Shown here piece after piece: positions 50,166-58,698 of a DNA stretch of 64,000 nucleotides. Made by a program: the position numbers and the translations under genes. The notes below the pieces were generated by a model. That model was given only the letters and a program-made list of their open reading frames with translations, was not told the DNA's origin and did no database searches. The stretch is from an uncultured Clostridia bacterium (GTDB lineage Bacteria > Bacillota > Clostridia > Christensenellales > Borkfalkiaceae). Location of the stretch: positions 1-64,000 of the forward strand of contig CANQOT010000007.1 in assembly GCA_947625555.1 (NCBI GenBank). The letters are read 5' to 3'. Positions within the stretch are counted from its first letter, which is position 1. Each line of letters opens with the position of its first letter.

Positions 50166-51374
50166 CTATTTTCTCGTCCGCATCTCGACCTTTGTCTCGG
50201 CCGAGACGGAGGGGAGGAAGTTATCCTTCCACTTTGCGTATTTTTTGAGAGAAGAGCGGTAGAGGCTCTGTTTCAGGTTAAAGAGGTCGCACCCGCACGC
50301 CTTGCAGTTTTCGAAGAGGTCCTCGACGTAGCCCTCCACCGTCGTTTTGGCGCTCTGCAAGATCTTTTCGGGCACCGTATCGCCGAGGCCGTCGTCCACG
50401 GGCACCGACGTACTGCGGCAGCACAGGCGGACGAGCAGGTCGATGGAAAATTTTGCCGTGAGGCCCTCCTTTGCTTCGAGCTTCACGCCGCCGTTGTTTT
50501 TGATAATGGAGAGGGTGATGGGCTGCCCGTCGTCCATGGCGTTGAAGGTGCCCGCGAATACCTTCCCCTTCAAGAGGCTGAACGCAAAGGTCTGTTCGCG
50601 GGGGAGGAGGCCCACCATCTTCCCGTCCGAAAAGATGGCCGTTTGGTCGGCGCTGTAAATCTGTTGGGGCTCCTGCCCGCCGCCTCCGCCCGACGAGCCT
50701 CCCGAACCGCCCGAACCGCCCGAACTTCCCGAGCCGCCCCCGTCCTGTTCGCCCTGTTGGGGGGTGGAGCGCACATAGGGGAGAAACCCGCTCTTCGAGA
50801 CGCCATAGACGCCGATCGCAAAATCTTTGAGGGTACAGGGCATCACTTTACCCGACTTTTGGGCGGCGTCGGAAAAGAGTTTTGTGATGGCGAGCGACGA
50901 GGCATCGTCGATGGCGCTCTGCGAGGAGAGGAGCTCGCCCGCCTTCCCTTCGCTCACGGCGAGGAGGCAGGTATCGGGCATGTACTCGTTGCGCAAAAAG
51001 TAGTTGAGGCTGTCCATCATGTCGGCCTTCGCCGCATCTTCGCCGAGAAGGATGAGGTTGCAGAATACGAGCTTGGGCACCCATCCCGTCTTGGTGTAGA
51101 TGAGGGTGATGCAGTCGGAGACCGTCTTGCCCTCGGCCTCGATCTCCACGCTCGAAGTGCCGCCCGTCGTGCGGTCGCTCCCCTTGGGCACGGCGATCTG
51201 TGCGGTGAGCGAGAACCCCTCTTCCGTCTTGTCGATGGCGGCGGCGAGAATGATGGCCGTCTTTTGGATATCCACGAGCCCAAAGTCGTTGGAGAAGAAC
51301 GCAAACAAAATGACAACGGCGAGCAGGACGTAGAGCTTCATCGGAATGGTGCGGACGAATTTCTTAAACTTCAC
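50166..51374 (-). CDS. Ger(x)C-type spore germination protein
   Basis: 402 residues. N-terminal hydrophobic segment (LYVLLAVVILFAFFSNDFG) then the GerC start DIQKTAIILAAAIDKTEEGFSLTAQIAVPKG. GerC proteins normally carry a lipobox Cys at this point; none is present, so it would be anchored by an uncleaved helix. A Ser/Gly linker (~185-205) separates it from the C-terminal GerC domain, which is normal in content (LKGKVFAGTFNAMDDGQPITLSIIKN...). Overlaps gerB by 11 nt. Third component of a germinant receptor in the spore inner membrane. Confidence 0.88.
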   Translation of the reverse strand: MKFKKFVRTIPMKLYVLLAVVILFAFFSNDFGLVDIQKTAIILAAAIDKTEEGFSLTAQIAVPKGSDRTTGGTSSVEIEAEGKTVSDCITLIYTKTGWVPKLVFCNLILLGEDAAKADMMDSLNYFLRNEYMPDTCLLAVSEGKAGELLSSQSAIDDASSLAITKLFSDAAQKSGKVMPCTLKDFAIGVYGVSKSGFLPYVRSTPQQGEQDGGGSGSSGGSGGSGGSSGGGGGQEPQQIYSADQTAIFSDGKMVGLLPREQTFAFSLLKGKVFAGTFNAMDDGQPITLSIIKNNGGVKLEAKEGLTAKFSIDLLVRLCCRSTSVPVDDGLGDTVPEKILQSAKTTVEGYVEDLFENCKACGCDLFNLKQSLYRSSLKKYAKWKDNFLPSVSAETKVEMRTRK

Positions 51375-52440
51375 GGCGGCGCCTCCGAAGGAGCAAAGAG
51401 AGGGCGGGCACGAGGAGGAAGAAGATGGGGAAGATCCAGAACAGGGTGCCCGAAATGACGCTTAAAACATCCTTCATGCGGTATTCGAGCACGATGAGAA
51501 GGGCGAAGAGGACGGCGTTGGCGCCGATCGAGAGGAAGGTGCGCAAATACTTTTTCTCCCCGATGGCCTGCACCGCACAGTCGATCCCGCCTTGCAGGGG
51601 AAGGGCGACGTAGAAGGCCATCACGAGGGCGAGCCCGTAGATGAAGATATAGTCGATGCGGCCGAGCACGGTGATGCCCGCGAAGTACTTTGAGGTCTTG
51701 GAAAAGCCGAAGAGCTGGTTGAAGGCGAGCGGCCCGAAGATGCCGTAGAAGGTGGCGAGGAAGAAGAGCACCGCCGCCCCGCCCGCGAGATAGCACAGCG
51801 TCCCCTTCCACGCCATGCCCTTTCGGTATTCGAACTTCCCGAGGAGGGTCATGAGGATGGCGGCATCGAAGAACCAGCTCGTCGCCCCGGCTGTGGCTTG
51901 CAAAAAGCCGCTCCCGCCCGCCGCACCCGCGGGCGCAAGGGCGCCGAAGTCCGCGCTCCCCACCGAGAGGAGGAGGATGCCGACGAACCCCGCCGCCGCA
52001 AGCGGGGCAAGGATATCCCAGGTCCTTCCGAAGGAGGAGAGGGGCTTCGAACATAGATACACGCTGAAAATAAAGAAGGGCCCGAACGCCACGAGCGAGG
52101 GCAGCGTATCGTAAAATTCGCTCTGCACGAAGAGTTGCTGTTCGAGAAGGGGCAGGAAGGAGCAGTATAAGAGGAAGAGCCCGAAGATGCAAATAAGGAT
52201 CTTCGCCGCGATCTTGCCGAAGGTGTTTTCCAACATCTCGTAAAAGCTCATGCCCCGCTTTGCGAGGAGCAGCACCAAAAATACGGCGCCCGCCTGCACG
52301 AGATATTGCACGAGGGCGGGGAAAAGCAGGTCGTTTTGCGCATAGCGCGCAAGATGCGCGGGCAAAAAGACGAGCTTTCCAACGGGCGCGATGCACGCGA
52401 GGAGGAGATAGATCTGTCTCGGAGCGATTTTCTTTGTCAT
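51364..52440 (-). CDS. GerB-type spore germination permease
   Basis: 358 residues; ATG at 52440 overlaps the gerA stop (ATGA). Ten predicted membrane helices with the APC-superfamily start APRQIYLLLACIAPVGKLVFLPAHLARYAQND and the GerB-like segments KRGMSFYEMLENTFGKIAAK and YCSFLPLLEQQLFVQSEFYDTLP. Likely binds the germinant (amino acid) together with GerA and GerC. A longer frame reading through gerA is an artefact. Confidence 0.93.
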   Translation of the reverse strand: MTKKIAPRQIYLLLACIAPVGKLVFLPAHLARYAQNDLLFPALVQYLVQAGAVFLVLLLAKRGMSFYEMLENTFGKIAAKILICIFGLFLLYCSFLPLLEQQLFVQSEFYDTLPSLVAFGPFFIFSVYLCSKPLSSFGRTWDILAPLAAAGFVGILLLSVGSADFGALAPAGAAGGSGFLQATAGATSWFFDAAILMTLLGKFEYRKGMAWKGTLCYLAGGAAVLFFLATFYGIFGPLAFNQLFGFSKTSKYFAGITVLGRIDYIFIYGLALVMAFYVALPLQGGIDCAVQAIGEKKYLRTFLSIGANAVLFALLIVLEYRMKDVLSVISGTLFWIFPIFFLLVPALSLLLRRRRREV

Positions 52441-53870
52441 TTGAGCCTCCTTCTGTTGGGACTTTTGAGCGTCTTGGGACGGGTGTCGAGGGAGCCTAAA
52501 TTGTATTTGAGAACGCTGTCGCGCAGGTCCTTCCCCACGATGGGGGAGAAGGGTGAAAGAAGGGGTGCGCCGAAGTTCTCCGTCGTCACAAGGTACAAGA
52601 GAATGAACGCCGTGAGCAAAATGATGCCGTACGTCCCCACGCTCCCCGCGACGAGGAGCATCGCGAGCCGCACGACGCTCGTCTGTTCGATGAGATTGGG
52701 CACGGCATACAGCCCGATGCCCGAGAAGGCGATAATGATGATGGCGGGGGTGGAGACAAACCCTGCCGAGACGGCCGTCTCGCCCAAAACGAGCGCCCCC
52801 ACGACGGAGAGCGCCATCCCCACATATTTGGGCATGCGGATGCTCGCTTCGTTCAGAACTTCCAGAACGAGCAGGACGAGGAGCATTTCGAGCGACGGCG
52901 AGAAGGGGATATCGCGGATACTTCCCGCAATGGTGAGGAGGAGCTTCACCGGGAAGAGTTGCAGTTTGAAGAGTTGCCCGGCGATGTAGAAGGCGGGAAG
53001 GTAGATGGCCACGATGAGGGCGAAGAGGCGCAAAAGCCGCGTAAAGGTCGCGCGGTAGGGCGGAACGAAGTAATCCTCGCTCGATTGAAAGTCCTCGACG
53101 AGAAGATAGGGCACCGTGAGGGCGATGGGGGAGCCGTCGACGATGAGCCCCACCCGCCCCTCGGCCAGCTTCGCGCAGAAGATATCGGGCTTCTCCGTCG
53201 TGCCCACCTGTTTGACGAGGGAATAGGGACGGGAGGCGAGGAAGTGGGTGAGGTAGGAAGAATCGGGCACGATGTCGATGTCGATCTCTTGGATCTTCTG
53301 CTTGACCTCTTCCACCGTCTCCTTTACAGCCGTGCCGTCGAGGTAGCACAGCGCGACGAACGTCTTGGAACGGCGCCCCACTTCGATCATCTCGATTTTG
53401 AGTTCGCCCGTTTTCAGGCGGCGGCGAATGAGCGAAGTGTTGGTCTTTACGTCCTCGATGAAACCCTCGCGGGGGCCCTTGACGGCGACGTCCGTCGAGG
53501 GTTCCGAAATGGCGCGGGTGAACACCTTCTTCGTCCCCACGACGATGCCCTCGTCCATGCCCTCCCAGAGGAGCACGGGATTGCCCGCGAGCACCTCCGC
53601 GGCGAGCTTGTCGAGGGCCTTTTCCCGCTTCATCTCGGGGGAAGTGATGTGCTTGCCCACCGCTTCGGCCGTAGGCTTGCCGTCGAAATATTTGAGCGCC
53701 CGCACGACCTGTTCGCCCAAAAGTTCCTTGTCCGTGATGGGGTCGGCGAACACGGCGGCGAATTTCAACCCCTTGTCCGAGGTGAACTCGAAGGTCAGGA
53801 TATCATCGGCGGGCAGCAGTTTTTTAAGGGCGTCCAAGTTCTTTTTGAGGTCGCCCGTGACAGTTTTCAT
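52437..53870 (-). CDS. GerA-type spore germination protein
   Basis: 477 residues from ATG 53870; a GTG 39 nt earlier is in frame but crosses a hairpin (AGCGGTG/CACCGCT, 53886-53914). N-terminal soluble domains, then conserved EGRVGLIVDGSPIALTVPYLLVEDFQSSEDYFVPPYRATFTRLLRL and membrane helices with EVLNEASIRMPKYVGMALSVVGALVLGETAVSAGFVSTPAIIIIAFSGI, diagnostic of GerA/SpoVAF. No clear ribosome site. Heads the gerA-gerB-gerC operon. Confidence 0.93.
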   Translation of the reverse strand: MKTVTGDLKKNLDALKKLLPADDILTFEFTSDKGLKFAAVFADPITDKELLGEQVVRALKYFDGKPTAEAVGKHITSPEMKREKALDKLAAEVLAGNPVLLWEGMDEGIVVGTKKVFTRAISEPSTDVAVKGPREGFIEDVKTNTSLIRRRLKTGELKIEMIEVGRRSKTFVALCYLDGTAVKETVEEVKQKIQEIDIDIVPDSSYLTHFLASRPYSLVKQVGTTEKPDIFCAKLAEGRVGLIVDGSPIALTVPYLLVEDFQSSEDYFVPPYRATFTRLLRLFALIVAIYLPAFYIAGQLFKLQLFPVKLLLTIAGSIRDIPFSPSLEMLLVLLVLEVLNEASIRMPKYVGMALSVVGALVLGETAVSAGFVSTPAIIIIAFSGIGLYAVPNLIEQTSVVRLAMLLVAGSVGTYGIILLTAFILLYLVTTENFGAPLLSPFSPIVGKDLRDSVLKYNLGSLDTRPKTLKSPNRRRLK

Positions 53871-53929
53871 ACAAAAAGTATGGAGAGCGGTGCGTTTTTT
53901 ATGCGGCACACCGCTGCGGGAAACAAAAA

Positions 53930-53955
53930 CCGCCCCGCGGAGGGCCGCAGGGCGG
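53930..53955 (-). terminator. Terminator after the membrane-protein gene
   Basis: CCGCCC.GCGG-AGGG-CCGC.GGGCGG stem with one mismatch; TTTTTGTTTC follows on the minus strand. It separates this gene from gerA. Confidence 0.75.
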
Positions 53956-53964
53956 AAAAGCCGG

Positions 53965-54498
53965 TCACTTTTTTTTGAGGGAGGAGAGGAAATCGGAGAG
54001 AAGAAGGGCGATTTCGGATAGCTCCTCCTCGGACATAGGTGGGTCGCAATACGTATTCAGGTTCTCCTTGAAGTACGAAAAGCGCTCCTCTTCGGGAAGG
54101 ACTTTGCTCCCCTTGTAGAGCGCGCTTGCCGCCTCCTGCCGCCTCTCTTCGGGCACGACGCCTTCGAGAAGGGGATAGAGGGGGGAAACGCTCTTGCCAC
54201 GGATGAACTGTTCGTAGATGACGTAGTAGAGCGTCGCGCTGCAACCGCAAGCAAAGCCGCCTTCCAAGGTCCTCGCAATGTCCGACGTGAATGGTTCGGG
54301 GCTCATCGTCACGAGGGCGCGGAATACCGCATAGAGGACGAGCCCGATGGCGAAGGGCAGTACCACGAACACCTTTTTCGGGACATTCTTCATGACCGTC
54401 TTTTTGAGGAGAGACACGATGAGCGTCACTCCGAACGCGAGCAAGAGCACGTCGACGCCGTAAGCGCGGAACGTGTTTAAGATCTCAATGAACGACAT
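53965..54498 (-). CDS. Unknown membrane protein upstream of ger operon
   Basis: 177 residues; start at 54498 has GAGGTGG 5 nt upstream (the GTG before it lies inside that site). Membrane helices at ~10-30 and ~40-60 plus a weaker one at ~85-100 (GGFACGCSATLYYVIYEQF), then a charged helical tail ending LSSLKKK. Resembles small sporulation-associated or phage-holin-like membrane proteins in layout, no family recognised. Own terminator, so not part of the ger transcript. Confidence 0.7.
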   Translation of the reverse strand: MSFIEILNTFRAYGVDVLLLAFGVTLIVSLLKKTVMKNVPKKVFVVLPFAIGLVLYAVFRALVTMSPEPFTSDIARTLEGGFACGCSATLYYVIYEQFIRGKSVSPLYPLLEGVVPEERRQEAASALYKGSKVLPEEERFSYFKENLNTYCDPPMSEEELSEIALLLSDFLSSLKKK

Positions 54499-54589
54499 AA
54501 AGTCCACCTCATCTTTCCCGCCGCAGAACTATTGTATCATACGCGAACCCCTCCCCCCGCCTCTCTCTGCCAAAATTTCCTCATTCCCT

Positions 54590-54870
54590 TCCTCATTCCG
54601 TCCCGCGCGCATTATTGTCTACTAAGCGCGGCACGAGCGCGTAGCGCGAAGTAGGGGCGAAGCCCCGAGTGAATCTTGCCCCCTCCATGGGAGGGGGGTA
54701 GGGGGGTGGGGTGACATTCCAAATACGTCATGTTGAGCCGCGCGGTACGCGCGTGTCGAAACATATCCTTATTATAAATAAGGCTTCCCCCAAGGTGGGG
54801 AAGCCTTTCCTCATTCCGAGGCCATGTAATGGCCGAGTGAATCTTGGCTCCTCCCACGGAGGAGCCTTTC
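54590..54870. repeat. Dispersed repeat modules upstream of lipoprotein C
   Basis: Modules: GAAGTAGGGGCGAAGCCCCGAGTGAATC (54648), CCCCCTCCATGGGAGGGGGG (54680), GTCATGTTGAG-CCGCGCGGTACGCGCG-TGTCGAAACAT (54727-54763), TCATTCCGA-GGCCAT-GTA-ATGGCC-GAGTGAATCTT (54811-54845) and CTCCTCCCACGGAGGAG. No gene in 54499-55065. Confidence 0.88.
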
Positions 54871-54990
54871 TTTCTTCTTCCATTGTTCATAACTTTTCCC
54901 TTCAAACCCTCAAAATTCGCTCAATTTATTATAAATTTTGGGCTTTTGAAAAAATTTTTGCAAAAAAATGAAAAAATTATCAAAAAACAC

Positions 54991-55040
54991 TTGACAAATG
55001 CACGGGGGGGGTAATATATAAGATGTCATTATAAATGACA
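54991..55040 (+). promoter_or_regulatory. Promoter and start-site palindrome of lipoprotein C
   Basis: TTGACA (54991-54996) with TATATA at 55015-55020 (18-bp spacer containing a run of 8 G). TGTCATT-ATA-AATGACA (55024-55040) is a perfect 7-bp inverted repeat at the start of the transcript, usable as operator or RNA hairpin. Confidence 0.7.
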
Positions 55041-55065
55041 AAAATTTTCATTATGGAGGAAAACT

Positions 55066-57090
55066 ATGAACAAACAAAAATGGCTCATTGTGGGATTGTC
55101 GCTCGCGATGGCCGCGACCCTCGGCGTGGGCATCTCCGCCTGCGGCGGCGACAAGGACCCCGACACCCCGCCCACTCCCACGGAACACACGCACACCTAT
55201 GATGCGTGGGACTACAACGACACGCAACACTGGAAGTACTGCGACGAGCACGGCACCGACAAGTCCAACATCGACGAGACCACGCGCGCGAACCATACTT
55301 TCAAAGACGGCAAATGCGAATGCGGCGCAACGGAAGGGGGAGAGATCCCCGACGCCGACCTCGACACGCGCGAGTTCTATGTCGTCGGTGGCGGCATGGG
55401 AACGTTAAAGAACGGCACTTGGGACGGCCCCAAGGCCGGCTTCCAATTCGCCAAAGCGCCCCACAAGGATGCGAACGGCAACACTGTCTATACCTTCACA
55501 ATGGAGCTCTATTCCGCCGATGAGTTCAAATTTATCGAGAAGAACGCGATCACCCAAGAGACAGATGAGAGCGGCAACAGCAAGGCCGTTTGGCACGATG
55601 AACTCGTGTTCACCCTGCCCGATCTTGACGTAAGCTCGGTCACGGGCGCATTCGCCCGCGCGTCCGAGACGTCGGACAACATCACCGTTCTAAAAGATAT
55701 GGACGGCGAATATGAATTTACCATTCGTACGACGAAAGACGGCGACATGAAGGCGAATAAGGTAGAAGTTCGTCTCGTGAAGGAGCTCGAACCCCTCGGC
55801 GTCGAGTCGCAGTACGAGATGTATCTTGTCGGAAAAATTGCGAGCAAGGCAACTTCCGACTGGCCGTCCATGCTCGGCGTTGCGAATGTCCCTTCGAAGT
55901 GCTACAAAATGGAGTTGCAGGACGATGAGGAGACCTTCGCGATTGAAGTTGAGCTTTCCGGCTATGACCAGTGGAAGGTCTGGAACTACAAGGTCGGGAA
56001 CGTCAACGCCGGCTACTATCCCACGGGTATTGATGGAAACCTTTCCACGGGCGGTGGTCCCGACGGCTGGTACCGCGTGACTTGGAAGGTGGGCGACGCC
56101 AACGTGACGATCGCGCACGCACACCGCTATACGGTTTGGGATTACGACACCGAGGAGCACTGGAAGAAGTGTGTCGCAAACGACGGATCCATTGACGATA
56201 CCACCCGCGCACCGCATGATTTCACCAACGGCGATACCTGCGAATGCGGCTATAAGCAAGCGGCAGACCCGGATTGGAAGGTCAAAGACGACGGCACGCT
56301 GGAAAGCTACACGGGGAACTACGAAAACATGGTTATTCCTGCAAATCTTACGACGTTCCCTGCTCTTGGCGATCTCTTCGGACGCAAACAATCCAATAGT
56401 CAATATTATCCTTCTGACGCGAATTGGCAAAAAGTTAAATCCGTGACGGTCGCGCCCGGGAACAAGAATTTCAAAATGGAAAACGGCGCACTGCTCTCCG
56501 CGGACGGAAAGACCCTCTATGCCTATTTCTACTATAACACCGCAACGGAAGCCACCTTCGATAGCGTGACGGAGGTCAAACAAGCAGCATTCTCCGGAAA
56601 CAAAAATCTTCAATCCCTCGGACTTCCCAATGCAAAGACAGTGTGGACGGGAGCATTCGCCTATGTGAGTGGCCTGAAAAAGATTTCTCTTCCCGGTACC
56701 GAACTGCTTTATTCGGGGGCATTTCAAGAATCCTCGATTGAGGATATTGAATTGGATGGGATAACGGGGTTTTACGGCGATCCGTTCAAAAGCGCAAGCA
56801 ATATCAAATCCATTGTTTTCGGAGAAAACCTGTCGCATACTCCCAGAACAGTGAGCTTTGGCGGGTTGACGGTAACAAACATAACGTTCACATTCAAAGC
56901 GAAAACGCCTTTGACTCCCGCTCCGACATTCTATTATCAATTTTCGGGCAAGATCTATGTCCCTGCCGAGAGCGTAGAGGCTTATAAGGCCGCTTGGACG
57001 AAGGTCGCTGATAAGATCGAGGCAATCCCCACCGAGGCAGTATCCGTCGCCCCCGTCGAAGTTGCAATGTTACCCGAAAAGAAGGACTGA
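55066..57090 (+). CDS. Repeat lipoprotein C with BspA-type leucine-rich repeats
   Basis: 674 residues, GGAGGA upstream. Lipobox VGISACGG as in lipoproteins A and B. One HTYDAWDYNDTQHWKYCDEH unit, a beta domain from FYVVGGGMGTLKNGTW, the shared beta domain (YEMYLVGKIASKATSDWPSM...WKVWNYKVG..YYPTGIDGN), another HRYTVWDYDTEEHWKKC unit with CECG, then C-terminal LRR_5/BspA-like repeats (~420-640: VTEVKQAAFSGNKNLQSLGLPNAKTVWTGAFAYVSGLKKISLPG...) and VYVPAES-like capping. Ends EVAMLPEKKD. Probably a surface binding protein. Longest paralog; monocistronic. Confidence 0.82.
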   Translation: MNKQKWLIVGLSLAMAATLGVGISACGGDKDPDTPPTPTEHTHTYDAWDYNDTQHWKYCDEHGTDKSNIDETTRANHTFKDGKCECGATEGGEIPDADLDTREFYVVGGGMGTLKNGTWDGPKAGFQFAKAPHKDANGNTVYTFTMELYSADEFKFIEKNAITQETDESGNSKAVWHDELVFTLPDLDVSSVTGAFARASETSDNITVLKDMDGEYEFTIRTTKDGDMKANKVEVRLVKELEPLGVESQYEMYLVGKIASKATSDWPSMLGVANVPSKCYKMELQDDEETFAIEVELSGYDQWKVWNYKVGNVNAGYYPTGIDGNLSTGGGPDGWYRVTWKVGDANVTIAHAHRYTVWDYDTEEHWKKCVANDGSIDDTTRAPHDFTNGDTCECGYKQAADPDWKVKDDGTLESYTGNYENMVIPANLTTFPALGDLFGRKQSNSQYYPSDANWQKVKSVTVAPGNKNFKMENGALLSADGKTLYAYFYYNTATEATFDSVTEVKQAAFSGNKNLQSLGLPNAKTVWTGAFAYVSGLKKISLPGTELLYSGAFQESSIEDIELDGITGFYGDPFKSASNIKSIVFGENLSHTPRTVSFGGLTVTNITFTFKAKTPLTPAPTFYYQFSGKIYVPAESVEAYKAAWTKVADKIEAIPTEAVSVAPVEVAMLPEKKD

Positions 57091-57099
57091 ATAAACGCC

Positions 57100-57495
57100 C
57101 AACCCTACCCTCTCCTTGGGGAGAGGGGTAGGGGTGTGGGGTGACCTGCCCCTGTTTACGGGGGCGGGTGGCACGGCAAAGCCGTGACAGGTGGGGGCAT
57201 TGCTTCTAATTGCGTCATGTTGAGCTTGTCGAAACATCTCCTTATATAATAAGGTCATTCCTCGACTACGCTCGGAATGACGAAATAGAACACGCCCCAC
57301 CACAGTCACGCTCGCGCGTGACAGCTCCTCCCACGGAGGAGCCTTACGGACTACGTATTAGGGGATACACTCACCCACTGCGTGGGTTCGGTATGACAGT
57401 TACACAGCTCACCCTTTTTCATAATTTCCCTTCGTCGGTGCGGGGTCCCCATCTCCGCACCGACCCCCGCAAGGGGGTAGGGGGAGTTATGAGAA
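57100..57495. repeat. Dispersed repeat modules downstream of lipoprotein C
   Basis: Modules: CCCTCTCCTTGGGGAGAGGG (57107), the CTGCCCCTGTTTACGGGGGCGGG block followed by GGCACGGC-AAA-GCCGTGAC (57145-57190; same block at 34501), CATGTTGAGCTTGTCGAAACAT, AGTCACGCTCGCGCGTGACAGCTCC, TACACTC-ACCCAC-TGC-GTGGGT-TCGGTATGAC (57366-57396). Confidence 0.88.
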
Positions 57496-57508
57496 CAAAG
57501 TAAAGTAC

Positions 57509-57537
57509 AAAAAAACCGAGGGTTCCTCGGTTTTTTT
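57509..57537 (+). terminator. Intrinsic terminator
   Basis: A-run CCGAGG-GTT-CCTCGG T-run; strong in both directions. It probably ends readthrough from lipoprotein C. Confidence 0.85.
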
Positions 57538-57544
57538 GTTGTAT

Positions 57545-57830
57545 AATCCCCACCTCCGTCTCGGCTTCGCCTCGCCAGCTCCTCCCGAGGGAGGAGCTTT
57601 ACCCTCATCAGTCACCTGCGGTGACAGCTTCCCCCGTCTACGGGGGAAGCCTTGCGGACTTCGTACTTCGGGATTCTTCGGCTGCGCCTCAGAATGACGC
57701 GGTTACCTTGCGGACTTCGTATTAGGGGATACACTCGCCTTCGGCTCGGTATGACAGCGGGGATAAGATTCACTCGGCCACGGTGTGGCCTCGGAATGAG
57801 GAGGGGCGGAATGAGGACGGGGCGGACGGC
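57545..57830. repeat. More dispersed repeat modules
   Basis: CTCCTCCCGAGGGAGGAG (57581), AGTCACC-TGC-GGTGACAGCTTCCCCCGTCTACGGGGGAAGC (57609-57650), GGATTCTTCGGCTGCGCCTCAGAATGAC, TACACTC-GCC-TTC-GGC-TCGGTATGAC (57730-57755) and GATTCACTC-GGCCAC-GGT-GTGGCC-TCGGAATGA (57768-57799). No gene between 57091 and 57885. Confidence 0.88.
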
Positions 57831-57853
57831 AGGGGTGCCCTACGGACTTTTCC

Positions 57854-57880
57854 AAAAAAAATCGCGCGAGGGTCGCGCGA
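57854..57880 (-). terminator. Terminator of the PRTase gene
   Basis: Minus strand TCGCGCGA-CCC-TCGCGCGA stem then TTTTTTTT. Confidence 0.88.
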
Positions 57881-57885
57881 AAAAA

Positions 57886-58518
57886 TCAAATCTTCGAATA
57901 GCCGTAGGCGTTGATGAGAGCGTCGATCTTTTGCCCCTGTTTGCAGAGCGGGCACTCGCCGGGGCGGTAGGACTTATACGCGGGCAGGTCCTCGATGCCG
58001 ATGAGCTGTTTTACGACGACGCCCGGGATCTCGAAGTTCCCGCCGAACACCGTCGCCACGCCCACGGGGTCGCCGTCGTAGTAGCGAATGCCGCGGATGG
58101 CGCCCATGGCGGCAATGCCCGTGGTCGCCGTCGCCGAGAGGATGAGCACATGTCTGTTCTTCACATAGGGCACGAGGTTATCGCGCAGAATGAGCTTTTC
58201 GTCCTTGGTAAATTCGGGGGAAATGACGGCGATCTCCTGCTTCATATTGATGCCCGAGGAGTGGGAAAATTCCTCGGCGAGGAAGGCGCCCACCATCTTC
58301 ATATGGTCGAGGGTGATGATGGTATCGACGGCGACGCCCGAGAAGCTCTCGGCAAACAGTTTTGCGGCCGCGCGGGCGAGGGGAGCCTCCGTTTTCATGC
58401 GGGTGAGGTCGACGCAGTAGTTGACGTGCGAATGCTGGGTGACGAAGTGCCCCTGCATGACGCGGATCCTCACCTTATTGTTGCGCTTTGCGAACAGTTC
58501 GAATGCGTTTCTTTCCAT
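57886..58518 (-). CDS. Orotate phosphoribosyltransferase-like protein
   Basis: 210 residues; start at 58518 because AAGGGG is 6 nt upstream. The type I PRTase PRPP loop appears as HVLILSATATTGIAAMGAI; the start NAFELFAKRNNKVRIRVMQGHFVTQHSHVNYCVD and the end ECPLCKQGQKIDALINAYGYSKI match a Clostridia family annotated as orotate phosphoribosyltransferase, with a CxxC near the C-terminus. No other pyrimidine gene is adjacent, so the substrate is not certain. Promoter at 58571-58599. Confidence 0.82.
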   Translation of the reverse strand: MERNAFELFAKRNNKVRIRVMQGHFVTQHSHVNYCVDLTRMKTEAPLARAAAKLFAESFSGVAVDTIITLDHMKMVGAFLAEEFSHSSGINMKQEIAVISPEFTKDEKLILRDNLVPYVKNRHVLILSATATTGIAAMGAIRGIRYYDGDPVGVATVFGGNFEIPGVVVKQLIGIEDLPAYKSYRPGECPLCKQGQKIDALINAYGYSKI

Positions 58519-58570
58519 ATTCATCCCCTTATCTTCGCCCGTCGGCGGATAATTCAAACGTTCTTTTAAC

Positions 58571-58599
58571 ATTGTAACGTAAAATGGAAGGAATGTAAA
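58571..58599 (-). promoter_or_regulatory. SigA promoter of the PRTase gene
   Basis: Minus strand TTTACA (58599-58594), 17-bp spacer, TACAAT (58576-58571); divergent from grpE. Confidence 0.75.
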
Positions 58600-58698
58600 G
58601 AGCGAAATCCCGATTTTCCGCAAAAAATTTTCGTTTGAATGTTTAGAAGGGTAAAAGTTCCGTTATATATAGGATAGAAAAAAACGCAAGGTGCAACC

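Noticed and set aside
51364..53349. 661-residue continuous frame containing gerB
   Set aside because: The first ~300 residues are gerA read in the wrong frame; the real gerB begins at 52440 with an ATGA overlap.
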